Below, in pieces: positions 1 to 4,912 of a DNA stretch of 5,878 bases; position 1 is the stretch's first letter, and every line of letters begins with the position of its first letter. The DNA is taken from the NCBI GenBank assembly GCA_015487535.1, contig WFPN01000219.1, positions 1-5,878 on the forward strand. Direction: 5' to 3'. The translations under genes and the position numbers were made by a program. This stretch comes from Aquificaceae bacterium (GTDB taxonomy: Bacteria > Aquificota > Aquificia > Aquificales > Aquificaceae). The notes under the pieces were generated by a model. It had not been told where the DNA came from, searched no databases, and saw only the letters and a program-made list of their open reading frames with translations.

Positions 1-1028
1 ACCCTGAGCTCCTTCGCTCCCCTCACCTCAGACACTCCTTCGGAGAGGGCCATGACGACCGCGAGTATAGGGATCTCGTCTATCATGGTGGGGACTTCTT
101 CTGGATGGACCTTCACACCCCTGAGCTTTCTGCCCGACCTCACCCTTATATCGGCCACGGGCTCTCCGGATACCTCCCTTTCGTTCTCGTACTCGAGATC
201 CGCCCCCATCTCCCTCAGCTTCCTGTAAAATCCGTCCCTGGTTGGGTTCACCAGGACCTCCTTCAAGAGGAGCTCTCCCGCAGGAGCCAAAACTGTCAGG
301 GCACAGAAGAAGGCTGCCGAAGACGGGTCCGCCGGACAGAAGACTTCCCTACCTTCCAGCTCCTGGCCTCCCTTGAGCTTTATCAGATGTCCTCTCTCTT
401 CCGGCACAGCCACAAGGCTCGCTCCGAAGAAGGTGAGCATCCTCTCCGTGTGATCCCTAGAAAGGACAGGTTCCAGTATCTCGGTAGTGCCCTCAGCCCT
501 GAGGCCTGCTATTAGAAGGGAGCTCTTTACCTGAGCGGAGGACCTCTTGTTGAAGTAGTAGATCCCCTTGAGATCGCCGCCTCTGACCGAGACCGGTAGC
601 TTGTTCCCCATCTCCCTGCCGTCCAGCCTTGCCCCCATCTCCCTCAAAGGCTCGACAACCCTCAGCATGGGCCTCTGCCTGAGGCTCTCGTCCCCCGTGA
701 TCACGCTAAAGAAGGGCTGTGTGGCGAGAACACCCATACATATCCTCGCCGTGGTTCCCGAGTTCTTTGCATCCAGGACGTCGGAGGGCTCCTCGAAGAG
801 GAAGTTCCTGCCCTCTATAGTGAGCTCCTCGCCCTCCTCTTTTATACCTGTCCCCAGCGCCTTAAACAGGTTCAGGGTGGCCAGGGTGTCCTCCGATCTG
901 AGCCAGTTCTTTACCCTTGTCCTCCCCCTTGCAACCGCTCCCAGTATAACAGCCCTGTGGGATATGGACTTGTCTGAGGGAACCCTGAGCTCGCCTCTGA
1001 CCCTCTTTAACTTCCCTTCAATCTTCAT
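1..1028 (-). CDS. aroA: 3-phosphoshikimate 1-carboxyvinyltransferase (EPSP synthase), C-terminus beyond left edge
   Basis: AroA transfers the enolpyruvyl group of PEP to shikimate-3-phosphate, step six of the shikimate pathway, in the cytosol. Reading leftward from the ATG at 1028 gives 342 open codons; the family is about 430 aa, so roughly the last 90 residues are outside the window. Visible motifs are PSDKSISHRA (17-26, substrate-binding Lys20), NSGTTAR (89-95), RQRPM (117-121), SSAQVKSS (163-170), RDHTE (191-195), NPTR (261-264) and the catalytic-region MIDEIP (315-320). S-A-Q-x-K, R-x-H-x-E and N-x-T-R are the signatures I know for class II EPSP synthases, so this looks class II-like; that subclass is inference. 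Its ATG overlaps the tyrA stop as ATGA (1025-1028), implying translational coupling, which suits two genes of aromatic amino acid synthesis. Codons are purine-rich with AGG arginine, like its neighbours. Confidence 0.96.
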   Translation of the reverse strand, partial: MKIEGKLKRVRGELRVPSDKSISHRAVILGAVARGRTRVKNWLRSEDTLATLNLFKALGTGIKEEGEELTIEGRNFLFEEPSDVLDAKNSGTTARICMGVLATQPFFSVITGDESLRQRPMLRVVEPLREMGARLDGREMGNKLPVSVRGGDLKGIYYFNKRSSAQVKSSLLIAGLRAEGTTEILEPVLSRDHTERMLTFFGASLVAVPEERGHLIKLKGGQELEGREVFCPADPSSAAFFCALTVLAPAGELLLKEVLVNPTRDGFYRKLREMGADLEYENEREVSGEPVADIRVRSGRKLRGVKVHPEEVPTMIDEIPILAVVMALSEGVSEVRGAKELR

Positions 1029-1873
1029 TCCAGGCTTATCCTCCTCGACCTCGCCTCTTTGAGGTACTCGGTGAGCTCATCCTCGCTCCCGCTTTCTATG
1101 AGATCCCTTAGTTTGTTTAAGGAGCTCTGGTATATGTCTATAGCCTTCAGAACGTTCTCCCTGTTTTCGAGGAATATGTCCCTCCACATAACCGGATCGC
1201 TCGCTGCTATACGCGTAAAGTCCTTAAATCCAGCCCCGGGATACTTGAAAAGATCCACACCGTCCGACATCTCTATAAGGGCATCTATCAGGGCGAAAGC
1301 GACGGCGTGGGGAAGATGGGACACCGCGCCGAAAACCCAGTCGTGGAGCAGAGGATCCATGAACTCCACCTTCCCTCCCGTGAGATTCCAGAGCTTCACC
1401 ACATCCTCGAGAGCTTCCCTGTCGGTTCTGTCGGTGGGTGTTATCACGACCTTCTTCCCCTCGAAGAGCTCCCCAAAGCTGTTCTCAACCCCAGACTTCT
1501 CCGTCCCGGCTATGGGGTGGCTCCCTACGAACCTTGGACCAAGTATCTCTTCGAGTCTGAAGACGAGATTTCCCTTCACGCTCCCTAGATCCGTTATCAG
1601 CGCGTTCTCCTTAAGATGAGGCCTTATTCCCTTTGCTATCCCTACGAACGTTCTCACGGGTGAGGCGAGAACAACTATATCCGGAGAGAACCTGCCTATC
1701 TCCTCCAACCTGGTGGAGCCCCCGTCTATAACGCCGAGCTCCTTTGCTTTCTCTATGCTTGCGGGGTTTATATCTATACCGTATATGGGACCTTCGAAAC
1801 CTCCCCTCCTGATGGCGAGCGCAAAGGACCCTCCCATGAAACCCACACCGATTACAAGCAGGGAACGATCCAT
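1025..1873 (-). CDS. tyrA: Prephenate dehydrogenase
   Basis: TyrA oxidatively decarboxylates prephenate to 4-hydroxyphenylpyruvate with NAD+, the committed step to tyrosine. The 282-residue protein has an N-terminal Rossmann fold with GVGFMG (9-14) and an acidic Asp34 at the end of the second strand, which favours NAD over NADP. The helical dimerisation half follows. Ser98 (GSVK), His119 (SHPIAGTE), Ser185 and His189 (GAVSHLPHA) match, at a constant offset of 28, the active-site Ser126, His147, Ser213 and His217 that I recall for the Aquifex aeolicus enzyme (311 aa). FKDFTRIA (216-223) is a further conserved stretch. There is no ACT regulatory domain and no fused chorismate mutase. The gene starts 11 nt after the FecR-family gene with no clear Shine-Dalgarno sequence, so coupling to that gene is possible, and its stop overlaps the aroA start. 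Confidence 0.96.
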   Translation of the reverse strand: MDRSLLVIGVGFMGGSFALAIRRGGFEGPIYGIDINPASIEKAKELGVIDGGSTRLEEIGRFSPDIVVLASPVRTFVGIAKGIRPHLKENALITDLGSVKGNLVFRLEEILGPRFVGSHPIAGTEKSGVENSFGELFEGKKVVITPTDRTDREALEDVVKLWNLTGGKVEFMDPLLHDWVFGAVSHLPHAVAFALIDALIEMSDGVDLFKYPGAGFKDFTRIAASDPVMWRDIFLENRENVLKAIDIYQSSLNKLRDLIESGSEDELTEYLKEARSRRISLE

Positions 1874-1884
1874 GGAAGGAAATA

Positions 1885-2589
1885 TTAAAACATATCGAGG
1901 AGTTTAAACTCCCCCTCCACCTCCGGCGGTATCTCTATATCCCTTACCTCGCTCCCCACTATCATAACCGCCTTACCCGGTCCGAGCTCGAACTCCTTGA
2001 CGAACTCTCTGAACTCCCTCTCCGTCTCCCTCTTGAACTCCTCATACTCCTCCCTCTCCCTTCTTATGCCTTCCTCCACCTCCCTCCTGAACTCCTCGAA
2101 GGCCTCCTCTTCCCTCTTCCTGTACCTTATGAACTCACCCACCATCTTCCTCACGGAAAGATGGCCCTCCTTGAGGTATATGCCTATCCTGTCCCCCTCT
2201 GCGGAGACGAGAAATCTCGTTCCCTTAACCCCTATTATCACCGAGCGGACCCTGACCTTGAGCCCCCGGCTCTCTCCCCTCTTCCTTATCTGGAAGATCA
2301 CCTTGCCCTCCTCGAAGTTTATCCTGTCTATCCCCTCTATGTATAGGATGCTGTTCTCCATAAGGACCAGCTTGTTAACCCCCGAGAGCCTGACAAAGGC
2401 CATCGAGCCGTAGTCCGTCTTGAGTATGTCTTTTACGTAAAGGGGCTCGGGAAGTTCGATCAGGAGCTTCCCCGAAAGAGACCCTTCCCTGTATAGCTTC
2501 ACCCTGCCCTGTTTCTTGACCACCTCTCCCGCCTCCTCGGCGGAGAAGGGAAGCCCGAAGAGAAGGAAAAGTATCAACAGGAGCCTCAT
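1885..2589 (-). CDS. Exported FecR-domain protein with charged helical insertion
   Basis: I chose the ATG at 2589 (234 aa) over an in-frame ATG at 2607. It follows a very strong ribosome binding site and overlaps the ubiX stop as ATGA, and the protein then opens directly with a signal peptide (hydrophobic residues 3-15, likely cleavage near FSA/EEA). The mature part is beta-rich. Residues 111-147 carry the FecR-type core, including VRSVIIGVKGTRF (114-126), the counterpart of the usual VGVRGTxF motif. Residues about 157-200 are a run of Glu/Arg/Lys with regular Phe, predicted as a long helix or coiled coil. A last beta stretch follows (GPGKAVMIVG, 203-212). FecR domains occur in TonB-linked sigma regulators and in stand-alone exported proteins. 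There is no membrane segment after the signal and no sigma factor nearby, so the stand-alone exported form fits better. Its role is unknown; its place between ubiX and tyrA says little. Confidence 0.8.
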   Translation of the reverse strand: MRLLLILFLLFGLPFSAEEAGEVVKKQGRVKLYREGSLSGKLLIELPEPLYVKDILKTDYGSMAFVRLSGVNKLVLMENSILYIEGIDRINFEEGKVIFQIRKRGESRGLKVRVRSVIIGVKGTRFLVSAEGDRIGIYLKEGHLSVRKMVGEFIRYRKREEEAFEEFRREVEEGIRREREEYEEFKRETEREFREFVKEFELGPGKAVMIVGSEVRDIEIPPEVEGEFKLLDMF

Positions 2590-3161
2590 CTCCCTCCTCC
2601 TTTCCACCTCCTGTAGAGGTCGTGCTCTACACCCACAAGATCGAGAACCTTGCCCACCACAAAGTTTATCAGATCATCCATGCTCCCCGGCCTGTGATAG
2701 AATCCGGGGCTTGCCGGAACTACAACCGCACCCGCTTCCGTGGCCCTCAGCATGTTCTCCAGATGAACCCTCGAGTAGGGCATCTCTCTCACCAGCAGCA
2801 CGAGCTTAACCCTTTCCTTTAAGGCTACCTCGCAGATCCTGTGGATCAAGTTAATATTCACACCGTTTGCAACGCTGGCTAAGGTGCTCATCGAGCAGGG
2901 CGCTATCAAGACGGCTTCGTAGCCCGTAAGGACTGACCCGCTAGCTATGGGGGCGGTGAGCTCCCTTTCCCCGTAGAAATTTACCTCGGGGAACTCCGCC
3001 TTCAGTTCTTTCAGGGTCTTGTCCATCTCCTCCTTAAGGACAGTAGCTCCCGCGCTCGAAACCACCGCATCAACACTGCCCCTCTTAGAGAGTTCCTCAA
3101 GGAGCCTGTACCCGTATATGCTACCGCTCGCACCGGTTATACAGAGGACGAACCTCTTCAT
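2586..3161 (-). CDS. ubiX: Flavin prenyltransferase UbiX
   Basis: UbiX joins a dimethylallyl group to FMN to make prenylated FMN, the cofactor of UbiD-type (de)carboxylases; no ubiD lies in the window. At 191 residues it has the normal family length. The N-terminus shows the flavin-binding ITGASGSIYGYRLL (8-21). APCSMSTLASVANG (87-100) is the conserved phosphate- and flavin-contacting segment. LVREMPYS (123-130) carries the conserved R-E-x-P, and PASPGFYHRP (149-158) is the signature close to the C-terminus, followed by the usual FVVGKVLDLVG helix. The start overlaps the moaC stop as ATGA (3158-3161), and its own stop overlaps the FecR-protein start the same way. All key motifs look intact. 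In Aquificales-type bacteria the cofactor would most plausibly serve quinone synthesis, which is inference. Confidence 0.96.
   Translation of the reverse strand: MKRFVLCITGASGSIYGYRLLEELSKRGSVDAVVSSAGATVLKEEMDKTLKELKAEFPEVNFYGERELTAPIASGSVLTGYEAVLIAPCSMSTLASVANGVNINLIHRICEVALKERVKLVLLVREMPYSRVHLENMLRATEAGAVVVPASPGFYHRPGSMDDLINFVVGKVLDLVGVEHDLYRRWKGGGR
2590..2603 (-). promoter_or_regulatory. Strong Shine-Dalgarno that sets the FecR-protein start
   Basis: Reading leftward, AAAGGAGGAGGGAG sits directly before the ATG at 2589. It matches the anti-Shine-Dalgarno sequence very well and lies inside the 3' end of ubiX. If translation began at the alternative ATG (2607), this purine run would be coding and the signal peptide would gain a highly charged MERRRE prefix. 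Confidence 0.75.
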
Positions 3162-3916
3162 ACAAGACTCCCGAGCAGAGCCCCGAAGGTCTCGAAGAAG
3201 TTCCTTATCTTCTCCTCTATCCTGGGCATCAGGAGCACAAGGGTTCCATCCTTGTCCCTACCGATCCTGATCTCTTCTCCCACAAGGGTCGGGTTTTTCC
3301 TAAAGTCGTACAGGGCAACCACGCATTCGAGAGATCTTATCTCATCCTCGAGTTCGTAAGGCTCTCCTATAACAACTAACAGATCGGCGTCCCTCGACTC
3401 GAGGGCCCCTAAATCCGTTAGATACGAGAGCGTCAGTTTTTTCAGTTCTTCGTCAGGGGATAGCACGTTTACCTTCACACCCTTGAGATCCCTTTTCCAG
3501 TCGGACTTTCCGCCGCTCTTTTCGGTGAGCCTTATCTCCTCTATGACCATGCTCTCGTCAAAACCCTTGCACATATCGTAAACGTTCAGAAGGGCGGTGC
3601 TCACGGCCGTGAGGGCCTCCATCTCGTACCCCGTCCTCGCTATCCCGACCACCTTGGAGCGGACCTCTACGTTGTCGTCGTTTACCTTTACCTCGACCTC
3701 GACAAAATCGATGGATATGGGATGGCAGAAGGGTAAGATCTCGCCCGTCCTCTTTGCTCCGAATATGCCCGTGAGCCTTGTAGCCTCCACGAGGTCTCCT
3801 TTCGGGAGCTTCTTCTCCCTTATCAGCTTCACCGTTTCAGGTTTTAATCTTATCCTTCCGTATGCGCTCGCGCTCCTGAGTGTCTCGGGCTTAGAGCTGA
3901 CGTCAACCGTTCTCAT
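3158..3916 (-). CDS. moaC: Cyclic pyranopterin monophosphate synthase MoaC with about 110-residue C-terminal extension
   Basis: MoaC converts the 3',8-cyclo-GTP made by MoaA into cyclic pyranopterin monophosphate, the first stable precursor of molybdenum cofactor. Residues 1-140 are a complete MoaC: VDVSSKPET (4-12), AKRTGEI (54-60, Lys55), PFCHPI (62-67, His65), GYEMEALTAVS (96-106, Glu98 and Glu100), YDMCK (113-117, Asp114 and Lys117) and KSGGKS (133-138). The family normally ends about 15-20 residues later at 155-165 aa, whereas this protein has 252. Residues 145-252 form an extra alpha/beta-looking region (VKVNVLSP, DADLLVVIGEP, GTLVLLMP, ending in a hydrophobic helix). Its spacing recalls the MoaB/MogA/MoeA molybdopterin-binding fold, but the TGGTG and LPGxP motifs are absent, so that link is weak inference. 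It is the first gene of the leftward string and has no clear Shine-Dalgarno sequence before its ATG. Confidence 0.95.
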   Translation of the reverse strand: MRTVDVSSKPETLRSASAYGRIRLKPETVKLIREKKLPKGDLVEATRLTGIFGAKRTGEILPFCHPISIDFVEVEVKVNDDNVEVRSKVVGIARTGYEMEALTAVSTALLNVYDMCKGFDESMVIEEIRLTEKSGGKSDWKRDLKGVKVNVLSPDEELKKLTLSYLTDLGALESRDADLLVVIGEPYELEDEIRSLECVVALYDFRKNPTLVGEEIRIGRDKDGTLVLLMPRIEEKIRNFFETFGALLGSLV

Positions 3917-4019
3917 AGCAATTCATTATAAAGTCAAGTCCTATCTTTAGGTCTATCCCTCTTGCCCTGCCCTAACTCTTTCATATCCCTTAAAAAAATT
4001 TTGCTTGGAGGTGAGGATT
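3917..4019. other. Divergent gap and probable left phage-host junction
   Basis: This 103-bp stretch lies between leftward moaC and the rightward phage genes. It holds the TATAAT box facing moaC, a pyrimidine-rich middle (about 3941-3990), an A7T4 tract (3992-4002) and the Shine-Dalgarno GGAGGTGA (4007-4014) of the first phage gene. I see no tRNA gene or fragment, no integrase and no convincing dif-like 28-mer. No rightward -10/-35 pair is clear; TTGCCC (3962) with TATCCC (3984) at 16 bp is a weak candidate. The attachment core cannot be defined without the right end of the prophage. Confidence 0.45.
3925..3930 (-). promoter_or_regulatory. Candidate -10 box for the moaC operon
   Basis: A perfect TATAAT reads leftward and ends eight bases before the moaC ATG. 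Transcription starting 6-8 bases downstream would give an almost leaderless mRNA, which would fit the missing Shine-Dalgarno. No good -35 was found at 16-18 bp; a TTGACT lies one base upstream of the box, far too close. It may be chance. Confidence 0.3.
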
Positions 4020-4301
4020 ATGAAGGTAAGGATCGCTTCTGTCGGGGATCTGACTCCTGCTCAGTCCGGAGACTCTTACATAGCTAACCTCATCGTTCTG
4101 GTCGAGGGTCAATCCGAGCTTATGAGTCTTAAGGTCATAGTTCCCAACGATAAAGTGGCTCTCGTTCAGGAGGGTTCCCTTCTCGATGTGGTTCCTACTC
4201 CAAGAGCTACCTTCTCGGTTAAGAGATATGAAGCGGGCAACGGGAAAGCTGAGGAAATAGCCTCCCGTATCGATGAAGTTCTTAAGGGGGTTAAGAAGTA
4301 A
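4020..4301 (+). CDS. Small protein, candidate gpV-like single-stranded DNA-binding protein
   Basis: The ATG at 4020 lies five bases after the Shine-Dalgarno GGAGGTGA, so I prefer it to an in-frame TTG at 4005 that falls inside that region. The 93-residue product has no signal peptide or membrane segment. Residues 20-60 look like alternating beta strands (NLIVLVEG, MSLKVIVP, LLDVVPTP), then FSVKRY (66-71) and a charged C-terminal helix (76-93). In Ff phages the gene before the minor coat genes is gene V, an 87-residue OB-fold protein that coats newly made viral ssDNA and represses translation. Size, predicted fold and position fit that role, but I see no diagnostic motif, so the function is inferred from synteny. 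The stop shares one base with the next ATG (TAATG at 4299-4303). Confidence 0.6.
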   Translation: MKVRIASVGDLTPAQSGDSYIANLIVLVEGQSELMSLKVIVPNDKVALVQEGSLLDVVPTPRATFSVKRYEAGNGKAEEIASRIDEVLKGVKK

Positions 4302-4432
4302 TGCCCTCTACCTTCCCCGTCCTTCACATACTCGGGGAACCTGCCTTTGATTACTTCTTTTCGGTAGTCCTTTACTTCGGGCTTATAGCTTGGTTTATAG
4401 CCATTCCCATAAGGTTGGTGAGTAGGGCATGA
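4301..4432 (+). CDS. 43-residue single-span membrane protein, pVII/pIX-like candidate
   Basis: The ATG at 4301 overlaps the preceding stop by one base. A purine run, AAGGGGG (4284-4290), lies ten bases upstream as a possible ribosome binding site. The protein starts MPSTFPVLHI. Its N-terminus is acidic (Glu13, Asp17), residues about 18-37 form one hydrophobic span, and the tail is basic (Arg38, Arg42), so the predicted topology is N-out, C-in without a cleaved signal. Ff pVII and pIX (33 and 32 aa) have this size, lack signal peptides, follow gene V directly and cap the virion end that emerges first. Overlaps at both ends (1 bp and ATGA, 4429-4432) support a real, coupled gene. The match is one of position and topology; I see no sequence similarity that I could defend. 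Confidence 0.68.
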   Translation: MPSTFPVLHILGEPAFDYFFSVVLYFGLIAWFIAIPIRLVSRA

Positions 4433-4674
4433 GTAGTTACTGTAAGGAGACTTATAATTCTTTCGGGCGGATACTTTATTACTGCGACTGGAAAGGAACC
4501 TGGCATTTGACTTATCCCTCCTGCTATCAGTCTTGCCTGACATACGATTACAACGGAGATGGGATAGCTGAGCCTATACCCATATCTCAGGCCGATTGGA
4601 CTCTCCTTTTAGCCTTTGCCGGGGCTATATGCGGACTTCTCCTTAGCTACGCCATTATAGGAGCTTCTAACTGA
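4429..4674 (+). CDS. 81-residue Cys-containing single-span membrane protein, candidate minor virion protein
   Basis: The start overlaps the 43-aa gene as ATGA and the stop overlaps an ATG (TGATG, 4672-4676), so translation is likely coupled. Residues 1-56 are hydrophilic and aromatic, with Cys at 5, 19, 32 and 36. Residues 57-77 are one transmembrane helix containing a fifth Cys at 68, and only four residues follow. There is no signal peptide. The N-terminal part has more Asp/Glu (six) than Lys/Arg (three), so an exterior N-terminus is likely, and the four cysteines could then form two disulfides. DYNGDGIAE (40-48) resembles the D-x-N-x-D-G calcium loops of FG-GAP and thrombospondin-type proteins. 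By position it takes the gene IX slot, but it is much longer than pIX, so it may be a lineage-specific virion protein. I do not recognise the family. Confidence 0.7.
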   Translation: MSSYCKETYNSFGRILYYCDWKGTWHLTYPSCYQSCLTYDYNGDGIAEPIPISQADWTLLLAFAGAICGLLLSYAIIGASN

Positions 4675-4682
4675 TGTTAGCG

Positions 4683-4698
4683 TGGGGTGGCCATCCCA
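4683..4698. repeat. 16-bp near-perfect palindrome before the coat gene
   Basis: TGGGGTGGCCATCCCA is self-complementary apart from one G-T pair. As RNA it can form a 5-bp stem with a six-base loop, 12 bases before the coat Shine-Dalgarno. It could be an operator, an mRNA-stabilising hairpin or chance; one such palindrome is not unexpected in a window of this size. Confidence 0.4.
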
Positions 4699-4710
4699 TA
4701 AAACTCTTAA

Positions 4711-4718
4711 GGGAGGTG
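4711..4718 (+). promoter_or_regulatory. Shine-Dalgarno of the major coat gene
   Basis: GGGAGGTG lies six bases before the ATG at 4725. It decides the start of the coat precursor: the upstream in-frame ATG at 4674 would put 17 extra residues in front of a canonical signal peptide. The same GGAGGTG core precedes the first phage gene. Confidence 0.75.
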
Positions 4719-4724
4719 TGCATC

Positions 4725-4910
4725 ATGAGGAAGCTCTTAGCTTCTACCCTTGCCCTTACCGGCCTTGCTATGGCCCAAACTACGGGGCCTGATTTCTCCG
4801 GTATTCAGCCCAACCTTTCTGCTGTCTGGGGCTTGGCTGGTTCTATTATCGGTGCCCTCGTGACCATGATAGTGGTTAGGAAGGGCATCAAGCTCGCTAA
4901 TAGGAGCTAA
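4725..4910 (+). CDS. Major coat protein precursor (pVIII-like)
   Basis: The 61-residue product has the full design of an inovirus major coat protein. It has a signal peptide with Arg2-Lys3, a hydrophobic core and an AMA/Q cleavage site after residue 17. The mature chain is 44 residues: a short amphipathic, Pro-containing N-terminal part with one acid (Asp23), one transmembrane helix (about 33-51) with small Gly/Ala residues for helix packing, and a basic end (Arg52, Lys53, Lys56, Arg60) that would face the DNA. Known mature coats are about 44-50 residues (Pf3 44, Pf1 46, Ff 50, Thermus phage PH75 46), so the size fits exactly. Thousands of copies would form the filament. It has the best ribosome binding site of the module and is followed at once by a strong hairpin. 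The N-terminal charge is low compared with Ff, whose mature N-terminus carries several acids. Confidence 0.87.
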   Translation: MRKLLASTLALTGLAMAQTTGPDFSGIQPNLSAVWGLAGSIIGALVTMIVVRKGIKLANRS

Positions 4911-4912
4911 AC

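Noticed and set aside
105..1062. Rightward open frames at 105-515 and 568-1062
   Set aside because: They lie wholly or mostly on the opposite strand of aroA, whose leftward frame shows all EPSP synthase motifs; the rightward products look like low-complexity antisense reading.
1059..1907. Rightward open frames inside tyrA (1059-1619, 1307-1588, 1713-1907)
   Set aside because: Antisense to a well-conserved prephenate dehydrogenase; no ribosome binding site or family motif.
3904..3932. Rightward TATAAA (3927-3932) as a promoter for the phage genes
   Set aside because: No -35-like sequence lies 16-18 bp upstream; the site is just the other strand of the TATAAT region facing moaC.
4005..4019. 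TTG start five codons upstream for the first phage gene
   Set aside because: The TTG and next codons are themselves the Shine-Dalgarno GGAGGTGA for the ATG at 4020.
4313..4339. TTCCCCG/CGGGGAA inverted repeat with a 13-base loop inside the 43-aa gene
   Set aside because: A 7-bp stem with this loop is expected a few times by chance in a window of this size, and no T-tract follows.
4166..4543. Leftward 125-aa open frame across three phage genes
   Set aside because: It overlaps three tightly coupled rightward genes, has a basic low-complexity product and no Shine-Dalgarno, so it is most likely a shadow.
4674..4724. ATG at 4674 as the start of the coat precursor
   Set aside because: It would add 17 residues before a canonical signal peptide, while the ATG at 4725 has an ideally spaced GGGAGGTG. 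A short coupled leader peptide cannot be excluded.
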